64,000 nt of DNA from Aphelidium insulamus (taxonomy: Eukaryota; Aphelidiomycota; Aphelidea; Aphelidiaceae): NCBI GenBank assembly GCA_036784855.1, contig JAZDSV010000057.1, positions 18,591-82,590 on the forward strand, in the 5' to 3' direction. A program made the translations under genes and the position numbers. How positions within the stretch are numbered: position 1 is the first letter of the stretch; the number at the start of each line of letters is the position of its first letter. This document shows, one piece after another, positions 1 to 10,633 of this stretch. The notes under the pieces were generated by a model that was not told where the DNA came from, made no database searches, and saw only the letters and a list, made by a program, of their open reading frames with translations.

Positions 1-2024
1 ACGTCGGTGTCATCCGGTGCACCACCTGCACCTGCACCACCGGGCCCGCCACCTGCGCCAGGCACCCCGTCTTTGAGCGGTGCCGGTAAGTTTTACTATA
101 TTGATTTTAATCAGCTGATTAACAAACTGGCAGCACCCGCGCCGCCCCCGGCTCCAACGGGTTCTCTGACAGACGCGTTAAAAGGGCTTAATGGCGTGAA
201 ACTGAAAAAAGTTGGACCTCCATCCGCGGATTCGCACATCAAGGCATCCGCCGATGCAATTATCGCACACGGTGGATCGTCCCCCGCTGCTTCAGCTCCC
301 AAGCAGAGCATTGGCAGTAACAGTGGTGCCGGTGCTGGCAACCTGTTTGGAGAGATGCAAATGAAGTTGAACAAGCGCAAGGACACGGCTGGTTCCGCGG
401 CGCCAGAAACGGCGCCCAAGCCGGCTGCCAGCAGCAATAGTAGTTCGGGAGTTGTCGACTTTAAAAGTACGAGAAGCAAGCTTTTTGTACATACGTATAC
501 TAACTTATACTGATTATAGGTCAGTTGAAGGGTCCGGGTAGCTTGCGGTCAGCCAGCCAGCAATCTAGCCAGCCAGCAGAGCCCAAACCTAGCAGTGCCA
601 GCAATGCCAACGTGGACAACGGAAGCATATATCAACGGTTCAACAACAATAACAAGCCAGACTCTGCTTCCGGTGCACCGCCACCACCCGGGCAGCCCAA
701 GATTAAGGTTGCGATTTCACCAGGTATGTAATAGTTGACCAAGGACACGTTCGATGTTACTGATTGCCACGTGGAAGGCAAGGCGACTCCACCTGTCAAG
801 CCGGCACCTCAATCAGATGACTGGGACGATGACTCAGCAGCGCCGGCCAAGAAGCCAGAGCCACACAAGCCCGCCCCAATTGCAGAAAAAGCCCCGCCGC
901 CGCCCGTGGCATCTCGCACTGGCACCAATGAGCTGGGTGCTGACTTTGACTGGATCAAAGGTATTACATTGCTTACCCTGGCTCAACTGACAATCTTACA
1001 ACGGCAGACATGCAAGCCAATATTGCACCGCTGGAGTCGCCTGGCAGTATGCACAATTTGGCTGCTGGCAAGGATCAAGGAGATGACTGGGATGACGAGG
1101 AAAGTAAAACTGGTAAGTTCCATTTTGACGAAAGGCATTATAATTAATATAACGTGTGCAGCCCCGGCAAAAGTAGTAAAGGCGGCGCCTGCTCCACTGA
1201 TGCCAAAGAGTATTCCAAATGCGGCAAAGGCGAAAGCTTCCAACAATGACGATGACTGGGATGATGATACAGATGCCGGTATGTTAAGTGTCATCTGTTG
1301 TATCAACAGATACATATAAAATGATATATTTACGTAGCACCTGCCAAAAATGTTCGATCTGCTGGACCGCCCCCGCTGATGGCCAAGAAGAGCAGCAGCT
1401 CACTGGCAGGAAGCTTAAAGAGTGACTTGAATGCCAAGTCCGAGCTTCCACCATCCGACATGGCCCGGGCTGCGTCGTCATCCAGCGAGTCGTTGTCTGG
1501 TGCTGGCAGCGCGGTCTCCTCGTTGAAGCAATCGGGAAATAATAACGGTTTCCAAAAATCGGCAGCTACACTCCCGGACAATGCAAGTCTAAGTTCCAGC
1601 GCTGGCCGAGGGTCCAATTCAAACTTGGCGGCGCCTTTCGGAAAATCCGTGCCGAAATCCGGAAGCAAACCGTCAAATCTGAGTGGCAATGCGGCAGTGT
1701 CGCGATCCAATGCAGAACTACCGCTTCCACCGCCACCACAAACCAGTGAACTGCCGCCCGCCAAGCAAACTTCCAAGTCCAACTTATCTGCAGCAAACAC
1801 GTCCAATATCAGTGAAAGTTCCACTCTATCGCCCGAATTGTTGGCGCTAAAGAATGAAATTGTCAGCGAGTTCAAGCAGGAGCTTCAAATTGTCAAGCGT
1901 GAAATTGTTGGAGGTAAATGACCCTTGGACTCGTCATGCTTCAATTGACGACTGACATGTTATAGTGTTTCTGCAAGAAATGCTCAAAATGGCCCAGGCT
2001 CTGGCCAGTGATGAGGCGGCGTAG
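1..2024 (+). CDS. Ena/VASP-family actin regulator, 3' part
   Basis: Exons are 1-466, 520-723, 778-960, 1008-1112, 1162-1278, 1338-1913 and 1966-2024. They join in frame to 569 residues, and the 5' end (with any EVH1 domain) lies outside the window. The order of modules matches the C-terminal half of Ena/VASP proteins: a proline-rich stretch, a G-actin-binding-like segment ending LNGVKLKKV, an F-actin-binding-like segment GNLFGEMQMKLNKRK, a long Ser-rich linker, and a final amphipathic helix (LKNEIVSEFKQELQIVKREI then FLQEMLKMA) like the VASP tetramerisation coiled coil. Family knowledge: these proteins deliver profilin-actin to barbed ends and protect them from capping. Unusual are three acidic DDWDD-type motifs in exons 3-5 (about residues 242, 308 and 351). 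All introns are GT-AG. The family call is firm; the missing EVH1 domain cannot be checked. Confidence 0.8.
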
Positions 2025-2281
2025 ACGCATCAGAATTTCAGATATTTATCGGCGACAGAGCTACATAGAGTTTGCGTTAACATGCAATCCCATATGAGTT
2101 CCAACCCTAATTAAAGCGTGCCAGCCGCGGGTCTTTCCCATCTTTCGCCGCCATTCAGCGATTGCTTCTTCCATCGTGCCATTTGCGCTACTCTTTGTCC
2201 TTGCCAGCTACCAGGACTACATCAGCGCTTGCTCTTTACTCGACTCCAACCACCAAGACCTCCGTTCGTCACTCTTCCATA

Positions 2282-3610
2282 ATGGCAGCAGCATATAAAA
2301 CGCGTCAAGTGGGCGCTATGCATTCGGCCGACTACAAGCTGTACATTGGTAAGGGCTTCCCCTTCTGGATGTACATAGTTGATGTGTGCCCATATGCACG
2401 AATGTAGAATCCGCGGACGGCAAAGTGGTGTCGCCCTTTCACGACATCCCGCTGTACCCGAACCCGGCTGACAAGTCCATCTTGAACATGGTTGTGGAGA
2501 TTCCGCGCTGGACCAATGCCAAGTTGGAGGTACCTTAGAGATTTAAGTATGTGTGTGCATATATGATAACCATGAACGTACAGATCTCCAAAGATCTGGC
2601 TCTCAATCCCATCAAGCAAGATGTGAAGAAGGGCAAACTTCGATTTGTGCGCAATGTCTTTCCGCACCATGGCTACATCTGGAACTATGGCGCTTTCCCG
2701 CAGGCAGGTCTACATTTATTGCACATATATTTAGATATTTATCACGACGTATCTTTTGTTTATTTACATTTGTATTGCAGACGTGGGAGGACCCGACGCG
2801 CGCACACCCAGACACCAAGCAGAACGGAGACAATGATCCGCTGGACGTGGTGGAAATCGGCGAGCTGGTTGCGCACGTCGGCAAGTATATATTTCGTTAT
2901 GTTATGAAGATGTAACAATTTCCTCGTAGGCCAGGTGAAACAGGTCAAGGTGCTAGGAGTGATGGCCCTGCTTGATGAAGGTTTGTTGTGATTAATGTGT
3001 TTGCATTATACGCATACACGGTGCACGTACCATATGTTTCTACACCAATATATCAGCAGCTAATGTGCTGTAGGTGAGACCGACTGGAAAGTAATTGTGA
3101 TCGACATCAAGGATCCGCTGGCCGCCAAGCTCAATGACGTGGAGGATGTGCAGACGCATTGCCCGGGTCTGCTGCGCGCCACCAACGAGTGGTTCCGCAT
3201 TTACAAAATCCCCGACGGCAAGCCCGAGAATAAGTTTGCCTTCAATGGCGAGGCAAAGAACAAGGCTTATGCCATGGCCGTTGTGGAGGAGACTCACACT
3301 GCGTGGAAACAGCTGATCTCAGGGCAAAGTGCCCAACAAGACGGACGTCTATGACATCAAGACGCAAGTAGCTCTGCTTGTTTACTTGTTTATGTAACTG
3401 TAATACGATCAGTGTCAATGTCTCGGTGGTCGACAGCCCGTACAAGATTGCCACTAGCGGCGCAGAGTACGATGCAGCTGCACCAAAGGACAGCCGTCTG
3501 CCGGCCCTGCCTATTGACCCGTCTGGTAACTATCTTGATATACAAGATTAATGTGTATCTGATGCATGCATGTAGTGGACAAGTGGTTCTTTGTCTCAGC
3601 AAACCTGTAA
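2282..3610 (+). CDS. IPP1: Soluble inorganic pyrophosphatase
   Basis: Hydrolyses diphosphate to two phosphates in the cytosol, pulling biosynthetic reactions forward. Exons are 2282-2348, 2408-2529, 2584-2703, 2781-2880, 2930-2980, 3074-3363, 3413-3525 and 3576-3610. The protein is about 298 residues, close to yeast Ipp1. The metal-binding signature [11 protein letters not shown] is present, as are [21 protein letters not shown] and the C-terminal [10 protein letters not shown]. The start is the first ATG of the frame. Three introns (from 2704, 2881 and 3364) begin with GC rather than GT; the flanking conserved protein forces these boundaries. Near 3318-3326, after WKQLISG, the frame carries one extra base: the genomic frame would stop at 3352-3354, while the shifted frame continues with recognisable family sequence. 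This is a sequence error or a real frameshift. The gene converges on the reductoisomerase gene, 96 bp away. Confidence 0.93.
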
Positions 3611-3706
3611 GCATGCATGGGAACATTGCGCAGCACACCACGCAATATATCAACAAACAGAGCATTGCGAATAATGGTCTTCATTTTGTGTGCATTGAGT
3701 GTGATA

Positions 3707-5242
3707 TTATGCCGTGGCCGATACTGCCACCTTTGACCGCTTCTCGTCGCTCTTGGTGGCGGCGGCGGCGCGGACATTCTCGGGACGCAGCGAGCGCACT
3801 GTGCGGCCGGCACGCCAGATCTCCGACTCCCGCAGCTCCTTCAACTCCACTTCCAGCTCCTCGCGGTAGGTGGGTGTGCCGCAGCACTTTAGAGTTCGTC
3901 GTGCCTCGTCGCCGCACTTGACAGCGGCATACAGCTCCTCAAACACCGGCTTGCTGGCCTTGTAGAACTTGGGCCACCAGTCCAGTGCGCCACGTTGTGC
4001 AGTGGTGCTGCAGTTGGCGTACCTGTAAGAATATGTGTGAGTAAGAGATGACAAAGTTCAACAGATGGGGCGACACGCACATCCAGTCCATGCCGTGAGC
4101 GCCAATGAGCGGGTAGAGCGACTGAGTGGCCTCTTCCACCGTCTCGTTGAACGCCTCCGATGGCGTGTGGCCTAGTTCATCGTATTAGAAGCTGTAGTAC
4201 TTGAGAGTATTTATAACTTGCCATTGGCGCGCAACACTTCATACTGCGCCTGGAACAGGCCCTGAATGGCGCCCATGAGGACACCACGTTCGCCGGTCAA
4301 ATCGCTAACCACCTCCTTCTCGAACGTGGTGTCGTACAAATATCCACTGCCGATTGCCACGCCCATACCGATTGCCTTCTCTTTGGCGTGGCCAGAACAG
4401 TCTTGAAACACCGCCACGGAGCTGTTGATGCCGCGTCCATCCAGGAACAACGATCGCACCGTGGTCCCGGATCCTTTCGGCGCTGCCATAATCACATCAA
4501 CGTCCTAGACGTTCAGGTTTTAAAGAACCATAAATGACACAGTCCACTCCCACCTTTGGCGGGACCACACCGGTGATATCATGAAACACAATGGAGAAGC
4601 CGTGGCTGAAGTAGAGCGTCTTTCCCTTGGTCAGATACTTTTTCACCACGGGCCAGCTGTCCTTCTGGCCGGCGTCCGACAGCAAGTTCATGATGGTTGT
4701 GCCGCGTTCCAGTGCCTTCTCCATCGGCACCAAGTTCTTGCCGGGCACCCAGCCGTCTTGCAGCGCCTATTAAATTGCAGAACGTAGATATATATTTCAG
4801 TATAAAACACCACACACACCTTTTTCCAGGACGGACCGTTCTCACGCAGGCCCACCACCACCGACAGACCATTGTCCTTCATGTTGAGTGCCTGTGCACG
4901 GCCCTGAGTGCCATAGCCAATGACGGCAAAGACCTGGTCGGCAAACATGCTGTGCAGACGTTCGGGCGGATAGTCGCCACGCTCATACACCACTTCACGC
5001 GATCCCGCAAAGTCCAATGTCTTCATGCCGCGCGCCTATGTGTATACAAAGGGCACAGATGAGCATATGCCTTGTTGGGCATATGTGCATACCTGCTGAA
5101 CGTGCAGGGCGCCCACTCCAAGGGACTTTAGACCAGTGGCATTAAAGGGAGATCGAGTGCAATAGGATGCAGCAGCAAGCCACGAGGAGGCAGTTCTACC
5201 GCCGGCCACGTATGCACGACTGCCCCACAGTGCAGACATCAT
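3707..5242 (-). CDS. ILV5: Mitochondrial ketol-acid reductoisomerase
   Basis: Second step of valine/isoleucine synthesis: NADPH-dependent isomeroreduction of acetolactate in mitochondria. Exons, high to low, are 5093-5242, 4820-5035, 4554-4766, 4222-4504, 4081-4171 and 3707-4022, giving 422 residues. The first about 50 residues are rich in Ala, Arg and Ser with no acidic residues, as in a mitochondrial presequence. The Rossmann motif GYGTQGRAQ, the segment GFSIVFHD, the metal-ligand region [12 protein letters not shown] and the C-terminal [10 protein letters not shown] are visible. Layout and length match the short fungal form. The intron 4172-4221 starts with GC (aatg|gcaagt), fixed by the conserved [11 protein letters not shown] junction. 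No frame defect was seen. The start is the first of two adjacent ATGs (5242, 5239). Confidence 0.94.
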
Positions 5243-5978
5243 TTGGTGTTGCTGGTGCTGTTTAACGACGCGGTTGATCGATGATCGCCACGTGTGACTG
5301 TGACTGTGCACCGCGTGTCTGACACGTAATCAATTGTGCCGTTCAGGTTGGTCAATAACTCGTATTTATTCTATGTAATAACCACCAGACACGATTACAG
5401 TACAGGCAATGGCAAGATGATGGCCCTGGCGAATATAATGCGCCATGGCAGTTATTGCTTTTAAACGGCATGAAGCTAATCGATGGTGACGCAGATAATT
5501 ACGTCTCCACAGTGTGAAAACCTTGAACGATGTTATCATATTCTAAACTTTATAATTACTCAAAAGCACTCAAGTGGAAATGTCTGGCGGAGATGTGCTT
5601 GAAAGCTTCGTTTCAACTGATTTGCAGATATGCTTGATAGCGACCTTGACGACTAGACCTCATGACTTCATTTCTCTGTGCATAAGGCCAGACTAGTATA
5701 ACAAGGCATTGTGAAAAGTGGTGCATACAGTGCTCACATGCCACCAGATATATTTCTGTAACTCAGTCAGAGCAGTTGATGACTGCCAAATAGACACGGC
5801 ATCAAACCGAAACCCAAACCGACACCGGCAGAGGCGCCGGTTTCACATTGAAAATTGAAAGAGGCGTCGCCATCGGAACGCCTTTAAATTACCGCGAACT
5901 TTCAACCCGCCCACGTTCGCCTCTTCCTTCTGTGTCTCTCACTCCACACACGCACACCCACACATACACCTATACAGA
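5243..5978. other. Divergent intergenic region
   Basis: Lies between the divergently transcribed reductoisomerase and cofilin genes and must hold both promoters. The cofilin side has a C/T- and CA-rich leader just before the ATG. No coding exon, repeat or RNA gene was recognised. Confidence 0.5.
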
Positions 5979-6643
5979 ATGGTGCGTGGCGCTCGCAAAC
6001 ATAGTGCATACATACATGCGTGAACACCCTGCTAACCGCGCTGAATGCAGTCTAGCGGAGTCGCCGTCGATGACCGATGCCTGGAGGTCTACCAGGACCT
6101 GAAGCTGAAGAAGAAGTTCAAGTTCATCATCTACAAGCTGAATGCCGACAACTCGAGCGTCGTGCTGGAGAAATCCGTCGAGAGTGGCAGCTACGACGAC
6201 TTTGTCGCCAGTCTGCCCGCCGGAGAGTGCCGCTACGCCATCTTTGACTTTGAGTACGAGAAGCCGGGCGAGGGCCAGCGCAACAAGATCTGCTTCTTTG
6301 CCTGGTATGTGTGTGGTGGAGTGTCGTTGTCTCTTATTCAGTCGATCTTCTGATTATATCTTATCTGCATATACACTACTTCATTATTCCATCTTGCATA
6401 TGTACTCATACGTGCAGGGCACCCGACACCGCCAAGATCAAGGCCAAGATGCTGTACGCCAGCAGCAAGGACGCTCTGCGCAAGAAACTGGTCGGCATCG
6501 CCACCGAAATCCAGGCCACCGATCTTTCCGAGGTTGCCTACGACGTTGTCCTGGACAAGGTCAGCAAGCAGGTCAGTAACTCGGGATGATATTTACGTAT
6601 AATCGAGTACTTATATATAAATACTCTGTGCATGCAGGGATGA
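5979..6643 (+). CDS. COF1: Cofilin / ADF actin-severing protein
   Basis: Binds and severs ADP-actin filaments in the cytoplasm. Exons are 5979-5981 (the ATG alone), 6051-6304, 6418-6571 and 6638-6643 (Gly plus stop), giving 138 residues, typical for the family. Recognisable parts are the N-terminal MSSGVAV containing the regulatory Ser, the basic segment [14 protein letters not shown], and the actin-binding helix [20 protein letters not shown] followed by [10 protein letters not shown]. An intron directly after the start codon is also known in yeast COF1. The last exon encodes only one residue and the stop, so the terminal splice is the least certain part. The call is very secure. Confidence 0.96.
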
Positions 6644-6853
6644 ATAGTTGTGGTCTTGTGGTGGCACGCATCCTGGGGCATTATCAACCGTTGCCTTGCT
6701 CAACACCAGCAATAAAATAACAACACCATTCACTTTATGTAATACATGGTCTTCTTATATTCAGTTTGCCGTGTGTTTAAATACATAGACGGGTGTGGAA
6801 GAGTGCCTTTGTGGATATTAATTCGATAATCCCGGAGTATTCAGTTGATCACA

Positions 6854-7773
6854 ATGCCACGGCCATCAACGGAAATCGCCGCCAAGTGAGTGGCGATGTG
6901 CGCGCCCTTGTGCGTGCATGTAGTTCTCCATGGCCACTCACACTCTGCGTAAAGGTACCGCCACTTTAGCGCCAGCAGGCAACGCGCCCTGCCCAGCACA
7001 CAGTGCCAGAAATGCCTGCAAATGGGCCACTGGACCTACGAGTGTAAGTGTGCTTGTGTTGTGCACACGGTGCCAACGTGTACGCGCACCACCTTACTCA
7101 CATCTATGCAGGCACCGGCGCCCCAGTGTACGTGTACTGTCTGCTCATATCCAAGCACATGTTCTTGGCACCAACATGCGCCCCGTAGATACAAGTCACG
7201 TCTGACGCGCACCCAGCTGCTTCAACGGGGCATACGCGCCGTGACAACGGTGACCGGCGACACGGACACTGCCGCGGTGCAAGGAGATCCCAGTGCAACG
7301 GCAGCTGTGGCCACTCTGCCCATGACAGGTAATCGCACACTCATGTATATACTGGTGCTCATTAGCGCCATTGCAGCGAAGGCCTGGCTGATTCCATTCT
7401 ACGCGCCAAGGCCGCAGAGAGAAGGCAGAGGTACTCTCTTGCATATGCATCAATGCCGGCTTAAGTGATGGGCGTGTGTAGACGCCCATCTGTGTCGTCA
7501 TCGGATTCTGTTTTATCTTCGTCTGCTTCATCAGTGTCGACGCGATCCTCGTCGACAAGATCGTCGTCAGTGTCCACGGGGAGCAGCCACCACAGCCACC
7601 GACACCAACATCGTGGTGGTGACAGTCATGACGGTCGTCGTCGTCGTCGTCGTCGTGGAAGCGTGACCAGACAGAAGCGCAGCAGTAGCCGCAGTCGTAG
7701 CCGCAGTCCGGCACCGTCTCGGCATTCCGGTCGTCGCCGGTCTCGGTCTCGCAGCAGCCGTCGTCGACTGTGA
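6854..7773 (+). CDS. ZCCHC10-like zinc-knuckle protein with Ser/Arg tail
   Basis: Exons are 6854-6885, 6979-7043, 7112-7127 (16 nt), 7189-7328, 7382-7430 and 7482-7773, in frame to 197 residues. A single zinc knuckle, CQKCLQMGHWTYEC, spans the second intron and is followed by TGAPVYKSRLTRTQLL, the pattern of the conserved eukaryotic ZCCHC10 family (function poorly known, probably RNA-binding and nuclear). The last exon encodes a Ser-rich tract and then an Arg/Ser-rich tail typical of splicing-associated proteins. The first intron has two acceptors 9 nt apart (after 6969 or 6978), both in frame, so a three-residue alternative is possible. Exons 5 and 6 are chosen by frame and composition and are less certain than the knuckle. 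Confidence 0.78.
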
Positions 7774-8042
7774 CATTTCTAATATGGAATGGAATGATTT
7801 CTGGCATCTACACATTATGATCAGCCTCGTTACGGAGAGCCACCGGGGACATGTATCTAATTCAAATACCAGTGTCCAGCTCCACGCCAAGCTAGCTGCC
7901 TGAGTCAGCAATGTAAAGTCTGGAAGAGGAGCAATGCGAAATCTAGACTAAGATCGACGTCATGGTCGGCCAGCAATTTATTGATTTTTTGTTCGGCCAT
8001 GTACCGTTTCAAAAAGTTCAGATATTGAGATTTCACTTGAAT

Positions 8043-9997
8043 TCATACCGCGTCATGTGCGCGCGGTAAGGGACTTGCCGACTTTCCGTCAAAAATGTAC
8101 CGCTGTATCAAATACAAGCAGTAGGATTTCAGTGGGCCATCGGGCATGTCGTTGACGAATATAGTGAGAGAATCAAATTTGTTTGCCATAGCCATTTCTC
8201 GAATAACCCACTTCAAAACTGTTATACTGCTGCTTTTGTGTGCTTGTACCAGCACATCATTCCCCATTGGAACGCCCAACGTGCTAAGCCATTGCAGATT
8301 GTCCAAATTTCGCGCCAGTGCACACTTTGACATGGCTTGTGTTATCTCCTGTTGCCTAGTTAGATCGTCAACCTGTGAAAGGATTGCTTTATGAATCCAT
8401 TGCAGAGTTTCCAGCGAGCTTCCAGCTGCAATGTCACTAAAGCTTAGGCCCAGCGTGCTAAACTCAATTCCCATGTCACGTTGAAGCCACTGAAGGAATC
8501 CAAGGTCCCCTGGACTGCTGAATGGGACGGCCGAAGCAAGAACTTGGGCAATATCCGCGTTTGTAGCATCATCAATACGCTTAACGTAATCGATTTGCAA
8601 TTTGGCCAACTCGAAATTGCGAGCTTTAAGCGAGGGTAATAGTGCCAGAACATTGCATTGACAGCCAAGTCCAACCAAATAGTTGAACATCTCTACGCTT
8701 ACTGAGTTGCTTACTGCCTCGTTGCATTCTGTAGTGAAATCGGGTCTGTTTTTCACTCTTTCCACTATCCATTTCATTGCTTGCATATTGTTCCCCATGG
8801 ACGCGTGATATAGAGTAGTGGTTGGTACCGCCGCACCTCGAATTTCCAGCCATTTTAACGCATCTCCATCGCCAAGCTCAGCGGCCACAAGAACGGCACT
8901 TTTCATTTCATCGAAAAACTGTTCAGCACTTGCACCCTGCTTAATGATTTCAAGAGCAGCTTCCTTAATCTCCAAATTTCTTGACTTGATAGATTCGGCA
9001 AGCAAACCTGGAATGTATGACTGCTTTTCGTGCCAACTCCACACATAATTCATGTCTTCAGCATCACCATTGGCGGCGGCATAACGAACGGCCGATGACA
9101 ATGACGCTTCGTATGTATCATCATTTAGCAGTCGCAGTCTTGAAATGATAAATTCAAACACTAGCCCATTTTTCATTTGAGTCGCCATAATTAACGCCAT
9201 ACGGAGCATATTTATCGTGTGATCCTCTGAATACCCTTGCATAAGATTCTCAAGAGTCCACTTGAGCATCGACGAGTTTTCATTTGCAGCAGCACTAATT
9301 ACTGCACCATCTATCACTTTGCAGCTGCGGCTGAATAAAAGCATTGCAGTGGATATGTGACGATGGAATAATGCGGCAGATAAAGCATTTTCCGAAAAAA
9401 TGAACTCATCGAATGGTAGCATTGTCTTTTTCTCCACAATAGCTCCGCGGTCAATAAGAAATGATACCACGTCATTTCGTCCTGCCATAGCTGCCAGCAT
9501 TAAAGCTGAGACGCCGCTCTCGGTAAGGTCATAGTTTACATCCGAGCCGCGAGATATCAACAATTGCATCACGGGGATTATCACCGTGGCATCAAGCACT
9601 TGATCGAAACGTTCGATTTGAGTGGAACTGATCCCTAGTGAATTTAAAGTTTTAAATTCGGCATCCAGTTTCAACATCAAGCGACATGCGTAAAATACCG
9701 CTGCCTCACTGCCAAATATGGATTCCAATGCATTGACCTGCGCCAGAAGGCTACTGCTAAATGCACTTGATGTGTCCATGGCGGACTGCAAGTCGCTGGG
9801 TGGCAACCATTCGGCAGCGCGCTCAAACTGGAAGACGTCAATTAAAGACAAGTCATATGAGCTTAAGGCTAATTACTTACCAGTCCTCCGCTGGCAACAC
9901 GATCCCATTTGTTCCTCGCTATAGTCTCAGCCACTGTCAGTGTCTGCGCCAACGCTGACGACAATGACACTGTTATTAGCAGTAGGTTGCATTTCAT
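8043..9997 (-). CDS. Secreted ankyrin-repeat protein, intact copy of a tandem pair
   Basis: Exons are 9881-9997 and 8043-9827, giving 633 residues. The first exon encodes a signal peptide (MKCNLLLITVSLSSALAQ). The mature protein has one clear canonical ankyrin repeat (GVSALMLAAMAGRNDVVSFL, about residues 150-180), followed by many degenerate helix-pair repeats of roughly 30-35 residues with Trp-Leu/Ile at repeat ends (FLQWLQ, TLQWIH, NLQWLS). No enzymatic motif was seen. The adjacent gene at 10.6-12.7 kb is a broken paralogue with the same exon layout. A secreted protein-protein interaction role is inferred from the signal peptide and repeats; there is no retention signal or membrane segment. 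Confidence 0.85.
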
Positions 9998-10633
9998 GGC
10001 TAGTACCAGTTGCGAAAAGTTGCGCGCTTCACTGCTCGAAAATCAGCTCATGAATTTTTCACGCCGATCGTATCGGCGCCGATGATTGGGCGATGGGCCA
10101 CGCGATTTCCAGTGTCAATCTATGCCCTAATTCGTAAAGAACCTTTTCCAGAAGATGACTGTGCAGTCGCAATATATGTATTTACGCGTTGACAGATACA
10201 CACATGCACCGTCAGCAGAGCTCTGCACAGCCTGGGTGGTGATCATGTCTATTGTGTGATTATACAACATACAAAATTTAATGTGCCCAGTTACCGCTGC
10301 AACAGGTACTCCGATCGTTGTTTGAGCACATCAGATACGATACGGTATGTGTGTCGAACACGGCGGGCATTATGTAGCAACTGGCACATCTGGCTTGCGA
10401 GTCGTTTAGATCCGTAGTGGCGACGCTCGGCATCGATGTTGAGTTTAACATGCTGCTTTTATGCAATTTTAGTGCCAATCGCCACTGACTTGGTGATAGG
10501 TATTTATACATTGCCACCTCATACTCATACATATACATAATAAGCGATGGTGTCTATTCCAAATTTGATCTTTTTCGCTTTTTACTGATGCTTGACTCAT
10601 TGCTTCGCAGGAGCATTTGTTGCAGTACGTTCC
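9998..10633. other. Intergenic region of the ankyrin tandem pair
   Basis: Contains the promoter of the intact copy. A segment at about 10070-10092 (cggcgccgatgattggg) recurs upstream of the broken paralogue at about 12770-12791, marking a duplicated promoter with a CCAAT box on the minus strand. No exon was recognised in the rest. Confidence 0.5.

Noticed and set aside
86-114. Possible 29-nt intron (gtaag...cag) in the Ena/VASP gene
   Set aside because: Removing it shifts the frame, while the surrounding sequence is open and family-like without removal.
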